Below, in pieces: positions 35,832-45,633 of a stretch of DNA of 64,000 nt. The notes under the pieces are model-generated. The model saw only the letters and a program-made list of their open reading frames with translations, made no database searches and was not told the origin of the DNA. The translations under genes were made by a program, and so were the position numbers. The DNA comes from an uncultured Bacteroides sp. (GTDB lineage: Bacteria > Bacteroidota > Bacteroidia > Bacteroidales > Bacteroidaceae), in NCBI GenBank assembly GCA_902492205.1, contig CABUKU010000017.1, positions 6,428-70,427 of the forward strand, in the 5' to 3' direction. Position 1 is the stretch's first letter; each line of letters starts with the position of its first letter.

Positions 35832-37670
35832 ATGGAAGACAAAATGAAGTTATACCACAAGGCTTTTTTGTATCAGAATAAGTGGATACAGCCTTATATT
35901 CATATCATTCTCAATTTGATAGACAGCATAACTTTCCTTGCTGCCATTGCTTTAATCGTAGGTGTGGTATATGAACATGGATTTGTTATCTCCCCCACTG
36001 CTTATGCCGAATTGGATATTTTATATAAAGCCGTCTGGATTATATTTCTGATTAATGTAACTGCCCATTTGCTTCTCGAATATAAGGGGACGAAAAAGAA
36101 ATATCGTTCTTTGGCATGGTTTCTGAGCGTGATGCTTTATCTCACCTTGGTTCCGGTTATATTCTTTGAACCGGAAGAGGGAGCAGTCAGGTATGTTTGG
36201 CTTCTTTTGAACAGTAAGGCTTACCACCTTATATTGTTGCTTGCGCTTTCTTTTCTCCAGTTGTCTTATGGAATAGTGCGTTTGTTGGGAAGAAAAACAA
36301 ATCCCTCCCTCATTCTTGCCGGTAGTTTCTTTGCTATTATCTGCATAGGTACGGGGTTATTGATGTTGCCTCGCTGCACGGTGGATGGAATATCGTGGGT
36401 GGATTCATTATTCGTCTCCACAAGTGCGGTATGTGTAACAGGGTTAGTCCCGGTTGATGTATCTTCCACTTTCACGCCAATGGGGCAAACAGTCATTATT
36501 CTGTTAATACAGATCGGAGGTTTGGGAGTAATGACATTGACAAGTTTCTTTGCCATGTTCTTCATGGGAAATACTTCTTTGTATAATCAGCTTGCGGTGA
36601 GGGATATGGTCAGTTCCGATTCTTTGAGTTCATTGCTTTCCACATTAGTATATATCTTATTGTTTACATTGGCTATCGAAGCAACGGGGATGATTGTCCT
36701 TTTCTTTAGTATTCATGGAACACTGGGAATGGAGATACAAGATGAGATAGCCTTTGCTGCTTTTCATTCTATTTCGGCTTTCTGTAATGCCGGATTTTCT
36801 ACTTTACCCAATAATCTGGGTAACTCTATGATAATGGAAAATCACAATCTGTTATATATAACCATTTCTTTACTGATTATTTTAGGAGGCATAGGTTTCC
36901 CTATATTGGTAAACTTCAAGAATATTGCAGTCTATTATCTGAAACGTGTATGGAGATTTGTTCGTACCGGGAGAAGGGACAGGCACGAAATGAGCCATTT
37001 ATATAATTTGAATACAAAGATTGTTTTAGTAGTAACGGCAGTGCTGCTGGTTGTCGGTACTGTGGCAATTGCCGCTTTTGAATGGAATCATGCATTTGCA
37101 GGAATGGGAGTGCAGGATAAACTGGTACAATCATTCTTTAATGCCACTTGTCCGCGTACGGCAGGATTTACGAGTGTGAGTCTTACGTCGTGTACGGTTC
37201 AGACCTTGCTGTTGATGGTTATTCTGATGTTCATTGGTGGTGCGGCTCAGTCAACTGCCGGTGGTATTAAGGTAAATGCCTTTGCAGTTATTGTCCTTAA
37301 TCTGGTAGCAGTGTTGAGAGGAAAAGAAAGAGTGGAAGTATTCAGCCGCCAGCTTTCATGGGATTCTATCCGCCGTGCTAATGCAACGATGCTGATGTAT
37401 TTGATTATTCTTTTCTTAGGTGTGTTTGTCCTGAGTATGCTGGAACCTCAGGCTTCTATATTGGCTTTGACTTTTGAGTGTACCTCTGCGTTGAGTACGG
37501 TAGGTTCGAGCCTTGATTTGACACCGACTTTGGGCGATGCCAGCAAATTAATTGTTTCTCTTTTGATGTTTGTGGGACGTGTAGGCGTAATAACCGTTAT
37601 GCTTGGATTCATCCGTCCGAAGAAAGTGACTAAATATAAATATCCGAAAGATAATATTATAATTAACTAA
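35832..37670 (+). CDS. trkH: Trk/Ktr potassium uptake channel subunit TrkH
   Basis: A 612-residue inner membrane protein. An N-terminal extension with several helices (about residues 1-150) precedes the TrkH core. The core has four pore-loop repeats, with filter segments such as TSAVCVTGLVPVD, SAFCNAGFSTLP and CPRTAGFTSVSL. It conducts potassium with the RCK subunit encoded four bases downstream. ATG 35844 is an alternative start. Ion selectivity and coupling cannot be read directly. Confidence 0.93.
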   Translation: MEDKMKLYHKAFLYQNKWIQPYIHIILNLIDSITFLAAIALIVGVVYEHGFVISPTAYAELDILYKAVWIIFLINVTAHLLLEYKGTKKKYRSLAWFLSVMLYLTLVPVIFFEPEEGAVRYVWLLLNSKAYHLILLLALSFLQLSYGIVRLLGRKTNPSLILAGSFFAIICIGTGLLMLPRCTVDGISWVDSLFVSTSAVCVTGLVPVDVSSTFTPMGQTVIILLIQIGGLGVMTLTSFFAMFFMGNTSLYNQLAVRDMVSSDSLSSLLSTLVYILLFTLAIEATGMIVLFFSIHGTLGMEIQDEIAFAAFHSISAFCNAGFSTLPNNLGNSMIMENHNLLYITISLLIILGGIGFPILVNFKNIAVYYLKRVWRFVRTGRRDRHEMSHLYNLNTKIVLVVTAVLLVVGTVAIAAFEWNHAFAGMGVQDKLVQSFFNATCPRTAGFTSVSLTSCTVQTLLLMVILMFIGGAAQSTAGGIKVNAFAVIVLNLVAVLRGKERVEVFSRQLSWDSIRRANATMLMYLIILFLGVFVLSMLEPQASILALTFECTSALSTVGSSLDLTPTLGDASKLIVSLLMFVGRVGVITVMLGFIRPKKVTKYKYPKDNIIIN

Positions 37671-37674
37671 TTAT

Positions 37675-38361
37675 ATGAAATACATAATCATTGGTTTAGG
37701 AAACTACGGAGGAGTGTTAGCAGAAGAATTGTCTGCATTGGGACACGAGGTGATAGGGGCAGATATAAATGAAAACAGAATAGACTGCCTGAAAGATAAA
37801 ATAGCGACAGCTTTTGCACTTGATGCTACGGATGATGTGTCATTATGTGCTCTTCCGCTAAATGATGTAGATGTGGTAATCGTGGCTATCGGTGAAAACT
37901 TCGGTGCTTCCATCCGTGTCGTTGCTTTGTTGAAGCAGAGAAAAGTGGATCATATCTATGCCCGTGCCATCGACCATGTACACGAAGCTATTCTTGAAGC
38001 GTTTAATATCGACAAGATACTTACACCTGAGATTGATGCAGCCCGTGAGCTTGTTCAACTGCTGGATTTGGGAATACGTGTCGAGTCTTTCCAGATAGAT
38101 GAAGATTATTATGTGATGAAGTTCAAAGTTCCCGAAAAGTTTATCGGCTACCATTTGAATGAATTGAATCTGGATCAGGAGTTTAAACTGAAGATTATAG
38201 CCATGAAACGTTCTTATGAGGTGAAAAACTTTTTGGGAATCTCTGTACTGGAAAGGGGAGTGGATAATGCCATACCTCAGGATTATATCATTCAGGCGGA
38301 AGATGAGCTGGTATGCTACGGTCGTTACAAAGATTTCCAGTCTTTGTGGAAAGCTATCTGA
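37675..38361 (+). CDS. trkA: Trk potassium uptake regulatory subunit TrkA (single RCK)
   Basis: A 228-residue cytosolic subunit. The N-terminal Rossmann fold begins with IIGLGNYGG (NAD-binding glycine motif) and an acidic end of strand two (GADINENR). The RCK-C domain covers about residues 135-225. It gates the TrkH channel in response to nucleotide. It has one RCK unit, as in KtrA, where E. coli TrkA has two. It is co-transcribed with trkH. Confidence 0.93.
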   Translation: MKYIIIGLGNYGGVLAEELSALGHEVIGADINENRIDCLKDKIATAFALDATDDVSLCALPLNDVDVVIVAIGENFGASIRVVALLKQRKVDHIYARAIDHVHEAILEAFNIDKILTPEIDAARELVQLLDLGIRVESFQIDEDYYVMKFKVPEKFIGYHLNELNLDQEFKLKIIAMKRSYEVKNFLGISVLERGVDNAIPQDYIIQAEDELVCYGRYKDFQSLWKAI

Positions 38362-38489
38362 TAATCAGAACATAAATTAATTCTTTTTAGCAAACAGTTC
38401 GTTAGTCCGGATTAAACCTTTTCCCTTTTATGAAGTCATATAAAAGGTTGCAACCTAAACGTATTATTCAATTTAGATTATTATTAGGT

Positions 38490-38894
38490 ATGAAAAGATT
38501 TAATTTGTTTTTAATGGCCATTCTTTTAATGGGTGGCGTTGTGATGGCTCAGGGTTCGAGAAGAGGAGATAAGAAAGACGTAACGCCCGAAGTTAGGGCT
38601 CAACGGATGACTGACAGAATGGTGAAGGAATACTCTCTGAATGAGAAACAAGCCAAAGAATTACAGGCTGCCAACTTAGAGCTTGTAAAGCAGATGCAGG
38701 TAAATAAAGAGCAAGCGAAAGCAGAGAAAAGACAGAAACGTGAGGATATGAAATCCATGCGTGATGCAAGAGAAGCTCAGTTGAAGAAGATTCTTACCAC
38801 AGATCAATATACTGCTTATCAGAAGAAACAGGCAGAGCGTGAGAAAGGTATGAAAGGAAAAGGTAATCCTCGCCATAAAAACAAAAGAGGATAA
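38490..38894 (+). CDS. small secreted DUF4890-like protein
   Basis: A 134-residue protein with a signal peptide (MKRFNLFLMAILLMGG, cleavage near VVMA-Q). A long charged helical region rich in lysine, glutamate and glutamine follows, including MVKEYSLNEKQAKELQ. This pattern recalls Spy/CpxP-type LTxxQ proteins and DUF4890. The upstream in-frame start at 38430 would place 20 charged residues before the signal peptide and is not used. A periplasmic stress or metal role is possible but not shown. It is followed by a terminator. Confidence 0.78.
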   Translation: MKRFNLFLMAILLMGGVVMAQGSRRGDKKDVTPEVRAQRMTDRMVKEYSLNEKQAKELQAANLELVKQMQVNKEQAKAEKRQKREDMKSMRDAREAQLKKILTTDQYTAYQKKQAEREKGMKGKGNPRHKNKRG

Positions 38895-38924
38895 GTTAAG
38901 ATTTAGTTTAGTTTTTAGTTTTTC

Positions 38925-38957
38925 AAAGGTCGGCCGATGTGAATTGTCCGACCTTTT
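38925..38957 (+). terminator. Terminator after the DUF4890-like gene
   Basis: AAAGGTCGG pairs with CCGACCTTT, followed by TGTTG. Confidence 0.65.
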
Positions 38958-38981
38958 GTTGTATATTTCCTGTTCTTTTCG

Positions 38982-38989
38982 TTACTTTG
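38982..38989 (+). promoter_or_regulatory. -7-like element for the DUF4738 lipoprotein
   Basis: TTACTTTG is one base from TAnnTTTG, 24 bases before the ATG at 39014, with TTTG at 38955-38958 as a possible -33 box. Confidence 0.4.
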
Positions 38990-39013
38990 CTACACATTTA
39001 GTATAGGAGCCAC

Positions 39014-39568
39014 ATGAGAAAAATATCTTACTTCATTAGTTTATTTGCATTGCTGTTCATATTGGCGGCGTGTGCCGGAAAAGCAACACAGCAGGATGAG
39101 AAACGAGCTTTGCAGATAGATAGCGTAAGTAACAACGGAGTTCAGCATATGCAAGTTTCCCACAGTGAACAGAATGTGAAATTGAAAGGGAAAGACTATC
39201 ATCTTTTCATCCGGCGTATGCCTGTGGATTCATTGCCTCATGTGAAAAATGACATGGGCGATATTTATGCCGACAATACAATTACGCTTCGTATTACCCG
39301 TAATAAAGGCGAGAAGGTCTTTTCTAAAACCTTTACCAAGCAAGACTTCTCTTCTGTAGTCTCAGTCAATCTGTTGCCTCAATGTATTTTGGAAGGTATG
39401 GTATTTGATAAGATTACTCCTCAGGGAATAGTGCTTGCTGCCAGTATCAGTGTTCCACAGACCGATCTTTATGTTCCGGTTTCCATAACTATTTCACCGG
39501 ATGGCAAAATGACGATGGTAAAGGAAGAGGAAATGGAAGATACTTATACGAATACCGGAGAGGAATGA
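39014..39568 (+). CDS. DUF4738-type lipoprotein
   Basis: A 184-residue lipoprotein. The signal peptide (MRKISYFISLFALLF) ends with lipobox ILAAC. The remainder is a beta-rich domain of about 130 residues with no catalytic motif, and the tail is acidic. The family assignment to DUF4738 is from memory. Function is unknown. It sits 71 bases before the response regulator gene on the same strand and could be transcribed with it. Confidence 0.75.
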   Translation: MRKISYFISLFALLFILAACAGKATQQDEKRALQIDSVSNNGVQHMQVSHSEQNVKLKGKDYHLFIRRMPVDSLPHVKNDMGDIYADNTITLRITRNKGEKVFSKTFTKQDFSSVVSVNLLPQCILEGMVFDKITPQGIVLAASISVPQTDLYVPVSITISPDGKMTMVKEEEMEDTYTNTGEE

Positions 39569-39639
39569 GAAGATTCCAGAAAGATTCCTGATTTGCCTCT
39601 TTCCTTTGCAAGAAGAGTGACTCTAAATGTTTGCAAAGT

Positions 39640-40323
39640 ATGAAAATATTGGTAGTAGAAGACGAAAAGAGCTTGCGAGACATGGTTTGTGAATCGCTGG
39701 AAAGAGAACGCTTTGTGGTGGAAAGCGCAGCAGATTACCATACCGCAATGGAGAAAATCAACGATTACGATTATGACTGTATCTTGCTTGATATTATGCT
39801 TCCCGGTGGTAGCGGACTGGATGTGCTCGAAGAGTTGAAAAGAATGCGCAAGAAAGAAAGCGTGCTTATTATTTCTGCCAAAGATTCCATTGACGATAAA
39901 GTATTGGGTTTGGAACTTGGGGCGGATGATTATTTGGCAAAGCCTTTTCATTTGGCAGAACTCAATGCCCGGGTTAAATCCATTCTCAGACGTAAGCACT
40001 CCGATGGAGATACCAGCATCGAACTTCAGAACCTGTGTTTATATCCGGATAAAAGGACGGTTTATGTAGATGGAAATGAACTTCAACTCAACCGGAAAGA
40101 GTTTGATTTGCTCTATTACTTTGTGACTAATCCCAATCGCTTAATGAATAAAACATCCCTTGCCGAATCTGTTTGGGGAGATAACATAGACTCTGTGGAC
40201 AGCCTTGATTTTATCTATTCACAGGTGAAGAACCTGCGTCGTAAGATGAAAGTTGCGGGGGCAAAGCCGGAAGTGAAAGCTGTCTATGGTTTCGGCTATA
40301 AATTGGTAACAGATAACGAATAA
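39640..40323 (+). CDS. OmpR-family response regulator
   Basis: A 227-residue two-component regulator. The receiver (residues 1-120) has the phosphorylation site D51 in LLDIMLPGGSG, the acidic pair near EDE and the conserved lysine of SAKD. The winged-helix output domain covers about residues 130-225. The start is ATG 39640, as MKILVVEDE is the usual opening. Its partner kinase follows 16 bases later. The PepSY-like genes after the kinase are likely targets or accessory parts. Confidence 0.93.
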   Translation: MKILVVEDEKSLRDMVCESLERERFVVESAADYHTAMEKINDYDYDCILLDIMLPGGSGLDVLEELKRMRKKESVLIISAKDSIDDKVLGLELGADDYLAKPFHLAELNARVKSILRRKHSDGDTSIELQNLCLYPDKRTVYVDGNELQLNRKEFDLLYYFVTNPNRLMNKTSLAESVWGDNIDSVDSLDFIYSQVKNLRRKMKVAGAKPEVKAVYGFGYKLVTDNE

Positions 40324-40339
40324 TCTAACCTCCTAATCC

Positions 40340-41614
40340 ATGAATCTCATCCAATATACCAACAGGGTTTTATGCCTGCTACTCTTTTTCCTGATAGGAG
40401 TATGGGGCGTTTTCTTCTATTTTGCCATTATTGATGAGATTATGGATGAAACGGATGACACTCTGGAGAATTATAGGGAGATTATAGTAAACAAGATGCT
40501 GATGAATCCCGACTTATTAAAGGGACAGAAGAATATCATGGATAGTTATGCTATTCGTCCGATTACTGATGAAGAAGCCGAAGAATATGAAGAAGACTTC
40601 TATGATTCGATGGCATATATAGAGACGGAGGATGATTACGAACCCGTACGCGTAATGAAAAGTTGCTTTCTTGCTTCGGATGATAACTACTATGAGCTGG
40701 AGGTGAGAATATCCACTCTTGAACGTGATGATATGGTAGAGGCTATCTTCAAGTATTTGCTTACTCTTTATGTATTGCTGTTGTTGTGCATCATTCTGGG
40801 AACCTACTTTGTATTGAAGAAATCTTTCAAACCATTATATAAACTGTTGCATTGGTTGGATGGAATAGTGCCGGGAAAGCCTGTTCCTTCATTAGATAAC
40901 GAAACTAAGATTACCGAATTCAAAAAGCTGAATGAATCGGCCCTTGCCATGAGCCGGCGGAGCGAACAGGCATACCGGGAACAGAAGCAATTCATAGAAA
41001 ATGCTGCCCATGAGTTGCAAACTCCTTTGGCTATCTCACGTGGGAAGCTCGAACTGTTAGCCGAGAACCGGAATCTGTCCGAAGAACAGTTGGCAGAGAT
41101 TGATGAACTATACCGCACGTTGGGCAGGGCAGTGAAGCTGAATAAATCCCTGCTTCTGCTATCCCGGATCAATAACGGACAGTATCCCGACAAAACGGAA
41201 GTGAACATCAATGAACTGAGCCGTGACCTGCTTTCCGATTTAATGGATATATATGAATATAAGAACATCAAGCTGTCTGTTCACGAAGAAGGAGAGTGCC
41301 GGGCGGATATGAATGAATCGCTTGCACAGATTCTTATCTCCAACTTATTGAAGAACGCTCTTATCCATACTCCGGCAGGAGGAGAGATGAAAGTAACTGT
41401 CGGCAGAGCTTCTTTTTCTGTGGCAAACTCGGGTGGCAAGGCGTTAGATCCTGAGAAGATATTCCGCCGTTTCTATCGGGAGGATATGGATAAGAAAGAA
41501 TCCAACGGGCTTGGTCTGGCTATCGTTCAATCCATTGTGAAGCTGTATGATATGCGTATCTCTTACAGTTACTCCGATGGCAAACACACCTTCACGTTAA
41601 AACTTGTGAAATAA
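40340..41614 (+). CDS. sensor histidine kinase
   Basis: A 424-residue inner membrane kinase. Two transmembrane helices (about residues 9-31 and 137-160) enclose an acidic periplasmic sensor of about 105 residues rich in aspartate and glutamate. The H-box is FIENAAHELQTPLAIS, the N-box is ISNLLKNALIHTP, and the G-box is GLGLAIVQSIV. It phosphorylates the regulator encoded just before it. The acidic sensor would suit a metal ion or cationic peptide signal, but this is inference. Confidence 0.93.
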   Translation: MNLIQYTNRVLCLLLFFLIGVWGVFFYFAIIDEIMDETDDTLENYREIIVNKMLMNPDLLKGQKNIMDSYAIRPITDEEAEEYEEDFYDSMAYIETEDDYEPVRVMKSCFLASDDNYYELEVRISTLERDDMVEAIFKYLLTLYVLLLLCIILGTYFVLKKSFKPLYKLLHWLDGIVPGKPVPSLDNETKITEFKKLNESALAMSRRSEQAYREQKQFIENAAHELQTPLAISRGKLELLAENRNLSEEQLAEIDELYRTLGRAVKLNKSLLLLSRINNGQYPDKTEVNINELSRDLLSDLMDIYEYKNIKLSVHEEGECRADMNESLAQILISNLLKNALIHTPAGGEMKVTVGRASFSVANSGGKALDPEKIFRRFYREDMDKKESNGLGLAIVQSIVKLYDMRISYSYSDGKHTFTLKLVK

Positions 41615-41700
41615 CTTGTTAATCGCAATCATTCCCAAATCTTTCCTAAATGCTGTACGTTCTTTGTGATATAAATTAATAATTAAAACAAAGAACCCAT

Positions 41701-42141
41701 ATGAAGAAGATTGTAGCAATGTTTGTAATGGCAATAATGGCACTTCAAGTAGCTTTTGCCGGTGATGTAGTGACAAAAGATGTAAGTAAACTTCCTGCTG
41801 AGGCACGTACCACTATCAGCAAGCATTTCCCCGATGCCAAGATTTCATTCATTAAGATTGAGAAAGACTTTTTCCAATCGGCTAACTATGAAGCAACGCT
41901 GACTAATGGAACTGAAATAGACTTCAACAGCAAAGGCGAATGGTTGGAAGTGGATTGCAAGAAAGGAGTTGTTCCGGCAGCATTTATTCCTGCCAAAGTA
42001 TCACAATATGTAAAGGAGAACTTCCCGAATGCACATATTGAGAAGATCGAACGCGGACGTAAAGGCTATGAAGTGGAGTTGAGTAACGGACTGGATGTTA
42101 AGTTCGATCCATACGGTGGCTTCCTTAAGCTGGATGATTGA
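41701..42141 (+). CDS. secreted PepSY-like (DUF2874) protein
   Basis: A 146-residue protein with signal peptide (MKKIVAMFVMAIMALQVAFA). Two tandem PepSY-like repeats follow, each with a pattern of LPxxARTTISKHFPDAKI and a beta hairpin with GTEIDFNSKGEW. These proteins are common next to two-component systems in Bacteroidetes; they may bind peptides or inhibit proteases. It follows the kinase gene by 86 bases. Confidence 0.85.
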   Translation: MKKIVAMFVMAIMALQVAFAGDVVTKDVSKLPAEARTTISKHFPDAKISFIKIEKDFFQSANYEATLTNGTEIDFNSKGEWLEVDCKKGVVPAAFIPAKVSQYVKENFPNAHIEKIERGRKGYEVELSNGLDVKFDPYGGFLKLDD

Positions 42142-42169
42142 TAAGTTGAATCTGTAAAACCTTAATCCT

Positions 42170-43039
42170 ATGATTAAATTGAAGTTAAACCTCATGCTTT
42201 TATCGTTGTCATTACTGGCAGTGTTTGCCATGACAGCTTGTGACAATGACGATGAAAGACCTTATGAACCCGAAACAGTGGTGCAGGTAACGTTCAAGAA
42301 CATGTTCCCGAATGCTACCGGAGTGAAGTGGGAACCCAAACTTGGTTACTCTGTGGCTGAATTCTATGATAACGGAGACGAAAAAGATGCATGGTTTAAT
42401 GCCGACGGCGAATGGCTGTTGACTGAAACTGATCTGACTTATGCCGACCTGCCGGATGCAGTAGTCAATGCCATTGCCGGAAGCAAATATGCCAACTGGA
42501 AGAAAGATGACGTAAGCTACCTTGAACGCAAGGACATGGAATCTGTCTATGTGGTTGAAGTGGAACAGGGCGACCAAGAGCTTGACTTATATTATTCGCC
42601 CGAAGGAGCTTTGCTCAAAGTAGTTTCCGACGGAAGTAACGGACACAATGCCGTGCCCACTCCCGTGAATGAAAACATCCTGAAGATAGTGAACGAGCTC
42701 TATCCCAATGCCAAGATTTTGGAGATCGACGTAGAACAGAACAGCATAGAAGTAGACTTGGTGCAGGAAGACCGCCTGCCTTTCACAATGATTCTCGATA
42801 AGGATTACAACTGGATTCAATCGGAATGGGATGCTGCATGGATCAGAGTTCCACAAGCCGTGAAGGATGCAGTAGCCGAAGCAGGCTACACAATCAACGA
42901 AGCCGAAGATGAGGCCACCATGATTATCCGTCCTGCGACTGCCGGCGGAGAGGAAATCATCTACCGCATAGAGTTGGATAGGGAACCGGATGACATTGTT
43001 CTGTACTTTACGGACTCCGGCACACCGGTTTCAAATTAA
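42170..43039 (+). CDS. PepSY-like lipoprotein
   Basis: A 289-residue lipoprotein. The signal peptide ends in the lipobox FAMTAC. Tandem PepSY-like repeats follow (about residues 35-140 and 160-285), with FKNMFPNATGVKWEP and NELYPNAKILEID as repeat starts. It lies 28 bases after the smaller PepSY-like gene and probably shares its transcript. Together they look like extracytoplasmic accessories of the two-component system. Confidence 0.83.
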   Translation: MIKLKLNLMLLSLSLLAVFAMTACDNDDERPYEPETVVQVTFKNMFPNATGVKWEPKLGYSVAEFYDNGDEKDAWFNADGEWLLTETDLTYADLPDAVVNAIAGSKYANWKKDDVSYLERKDMESVYVVEVEQGDQELDLYYSPEGALLKVVSDGSNGHNAVPTPVNENILKIVNELYPNAKILEIDVEQNSIEVDLVQEDRLPFTMILDKDYNWIQSEWDAAWIRVPQAVKDAVAEAGYTINEAEDEATMIIRPATAGGEEIIYRIELDREPDDIVLYFTDSGTPVSN

Positions 43040-43047
43040 GAGTGAAC

Positions 43048-43114
43048 AATGAATAATGAACAATGAATAAGGGGCTTGTACTGCAAGCCCCTTATTCATT
43101 GTCCATTATTCATT
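43048..43114. terminator. very long bidirectional terminator hairpin
   Basis: AATGAATAATG with CATTATTCATT and the inner CAATGAATAAGGGGCTTG with CAAGCCCCTTATTCATTG form a nearly perfect hairpin of about 30 pairs between convergent genes. Confidence 0.75.
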
Positions 43115-43124
43115 ATTAATCAAA

Positions 43125-44333
43125 TTACATCTGCTGATAATCCTTAGCCAACCCGCCTTCGCTCGTTTCCTTGTAGAGCGACGGCAGATCATGTCCTGTC
43201 TGCTTCATCACCTGAACCACTTTATCGAATGACACCCGGTGGATTCCATCGGTGAAGGATGAATAAAGATTGGCATCCAATGCACGGGCGGCAGCGTATG
43301 CATTGCGCTCGATGCACGGGATCTGTACCAAGCCGCACACAGGATCGCAAGTCATGCCCAAGTGATGTTCCAAACCCATTTCCGCAGCATATTCTATTTG
43401 TGCCGGACTGCCTCCGAACAACTGGTTGGCAGCAGCCGAAGCCATGGCGCATGCCACACCCACTTCGCCCTGACAGCCTACCTCCGCCCCGGAGATAGAG
43501 GCGTTTGTCTTTACGATATTACCTATCAGCCCTGCTGTGGCAAGTGCGCGGTGAATGCGGGTGTCACTGAATCCCCGGCTCTTTTGCAAGTGATAGAGCA
43601 CAGCGGGAACCACTCCGCACGAACCGCATGTAGGTGCAGTGACAATCTTTCCGCCCGCAGCATTCTCTTCACTCACCGCAAGGGCGTAGGAGAATACCAG
43701 CCCGCGCGAACGCAGGGATTCTTTGTAGCCGTTGGTGCGTATATAATAGGTGGCGGCTTTCCGTCTCAGGTTGAGCGGGCCGGGGAGAACGCCTTCTTGC
43801 TCCAAACCTCTCTCAATGGAGTTCTTCATGGTTTCCCACACCACAGCCAGATGATCCCATACATCCTCTTCCTCACACTCTTTCACATATTCCCAATAAC
43901 TCCGTCCGCCCCGTTCGCACCAATTGAGGATTTGCTCCATGTGCTCCATTTTGTAGATGTCCTCGGATGCAGCACCTATCGTTCCATTTTCCTCTGCCAA
44001 AGCTCCGCCGCCCACACTGAACACCGTCCAACTGTCAACGGATTCTCCCGCGCCGTTCACGGCTTCAAACTTCATCCCGTTGGGGTGGAAAGGCAGGAAT
44101 ACTTTGGGCTCCCACACGATTTCAACCCGTGCATGGGGTTGCAGCACATTAAGGATTGCCACATCCGTGAGGTGACCTTTGCCCGTTGCGGCAAGGCTTC
44201 CGTAAAGTGTTACCCGGTAATAGACGTTGCTGTGAGCGCGTGACAGGAACATTTCGGCTGCCTTCTTCGGCCCCATGGTGTGACTGCTTGACGGGCCGTT
44301 GCCGATACGGAATATCTCTTTAATACTTTTCAT
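43125..44333 (-). CDS. sdaA: L-serine ammonia-lyase, single-chain
   Basis: A 402-residue iron-sulfur serine dehydratase with the beta and alpha domains in one chain. GPSSSHTMGP is at the N-terminus; the later cysteines (CGSCGVVPAVLYH, and those near GMTCDPVCGL) are expected to hold the [4Fe-4S] cluster. It turns serine into pyruvate and ammonia in the cytosol. The gene is monocistronic and runs towards the hairpin at 43048-43114. Confidence 0.95.
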   Translation of the reverse strand: MKSIKEIFRIGNGPSSSHTMGPKKAAEMFLSRAHSNVYYRVTLYGSLAATGKGHLTDVAILNVLQPHARVEIVWEPKVFLPFHPNGMKFEAVNGAGESVDSWTVFSVGGGALAEENGTIGAASEDIYKMEHMEQILNWCERGGRSYWEYVKECEEEDVWDHLAVVWETMKNSIERGLEQEGVLPGPLNLRRKAATYYIRTNGYKESLRSRGLVFSYALAVSEENAAGGKIVTAPTCGSCGVVPAVLYHLQKSRGFSDTRIHRALATAGLIGNIVKTNASISGAEVGCQGEVGVACAMASAAANQLFGGSPAQIEYAAEMGLEHHLGMTCDPVCGLVQIPCIERNAYAAARALDANLYSSFTDGIHRVSFDKVVQVMKQTGHDLPSLYKETSEGGLAKDYQQM

Positions 44334-44366
44334 TGTTGTAATTCTATCGTTTATAAGGTTAATTAG

Positions 44367-45401
44367 TTAGTACCATTTCTTTTTCTTGAAGAAGATATAG
44401 ACAATCACCGCAACCACCAGCATCAACACCCACGCACCGAAGTAGCCGTATTCCCAGCCAAGCTCGGGCATGAATTTGAAGTTCATGCCCCACACACCGG
44501 CAAAGAAGGTGAGTGGGATGAAGATCGTGGAAACAACCGTGAGCCGCTTCATGATGTCGTTCATCCGCAGGTCATTGTTCGATATGTATAAGTCTACCAG
44601 TGCCGAAAGCGTTTCCCGGCAGATGTCTATCGTTTGCAGCACGAATTGCAGGTGGTCGTTCACATCGTTGAAGTAGGCACGGTTCACCTTGTGCACCAGC
44701 AGGTTCTCCGCACGGAGCAGTTTCACATATTGCTCTTTCAGCGGGAAGATCGCCTTTTTCATCATCAGGTATTGCCGGCGGCGTTCCTGTATCCGGATGC
44801 CTATGTCCGTTTTGTCGGTAATGGTGAGCAGCTCTTCTTCCATATCTTCCAGTGCATCGTCCACCTCGGAAATCGTAGCAGTGTAGTTCCCCATTACATT
44901 GTTGAGCAACACACTGAGCAGGTAATCCGATTGTCGGGTACGTATTTTCAACACATTCCCGCGAATGGCTTTTGTAACGTTATCGAAGAACTCCGTCTCG
45001 TTTTCCACGAACGTAAGCACATAGTTCGTGCCTTGCAGGATGCAGATTTGTTGTTGTTCCAAATCCCCCTCACTGTTGTAGCGGAACACTTTCAGTATGA
45101 GTACGGTATATTGTTCATGCTCTTCTATCTTCGTGGGGTGCTCCACGTTAAGGATGTCTTGCAGCACAAGGAAATCAATCTCAAAGTGCTCGCACACCTG
45201 CCTCACCGTTTCCGTGTTTTGCAAACCATGTATTTGCAGCCAGTTTATCGCATCGGGCTTGATCTTTGCATTAATTGCGGCAAAGTCATCCCCATACGTT
45301 TCCTCCACATCCTCTGCCGAGTATGTGCACAGATGCAGGTGGGTAGGCGTTTTGCTGTCCCCGTTATACGTTAGCTGTTCGCTTAAAAGATTGTTGTTCA
45401 T
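44367..45401 (-). CDS. corA: CorA family magnesium transporter
   Basis: A 344-residue protein with a large cytosolic N-terminal domain and two C-terminal helices. The signature GVWGMNF (GMN) ends the first helix. The long stalk helix covers about residues 160-285. It carries magnesium and possibly cobalt or nickel across the inner membrane as a pentamer. The second helix is followed by a lysine-rich tail (FFKKKKWY). The -7 box is at 45440-45433. Confidence 0.94.
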   Translation of the reverse strand: MNNNLLSEQLTYNGDSKTPTHLHLCTYSAEDVEETYGDDFAAINAKIKPDAINWLQIHGLQNTETVRQVCEHFEIDFLVLQDILNVEHPTKIEEHEQYTVLILKVFRYNSEGDLEQQQICILQGTNYVLTFVENETEFFDNVTKAIRGNVLKIRTRQSDYLLSVLLNNVMGNYTATISEVDDALEDMEEELLTITDKTDIGIRIQERRRQYLMMKKAIFPLKEQYVKLLRAENLLVHKVNRAYFNDVNDHLQFVLQTIDICRETLSALVDLYISNNDLRMNDIMKRLTVVSTIFIPLTFFAGVWGMNFKFMPELGWEYGYFGAWVLMLVVAVIVYIFFKKKKWY

Positions 45402-45432
45402 CTTCTTTCCTTATTCATTCTTTAAGGATGAA

Positions 45433-45440
45433 CAAAGATA
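45433..45440 (-). promoter_or_regulatory. -7 element for corA
   Basis: Minus-strand TATCTTTG fits TAnnTTTG, 32 bases before the start codon. Confidence 0.55.
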
Positions 45441-45596
45441 ACATATTTGCCGATATAAGGGTTTGAAATAAAATAATATTTAAAATAATCTTTTAACCTG
45501 CTTTCAATTAAACTGTTAGGTATATAGTTTCCGTTATTGGTAACAGATTTTCTAAAAATAAGTTAAACATTACTTGTGTGGTAATTAAATAAGGTT

Positions 45597-45604
45597 TACA
45601 TTTG
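45597..45604 (+). promoter_or_regulatory. -7 element for the HU-like gene
   Basis: TACATTTG fits TAnnTTTG, 30 bases before the ATG at 45634. Confidence 0.6.
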
Positions 45605-45633
45605 AGGATTATTAATCCAAAAAACGAAACATA

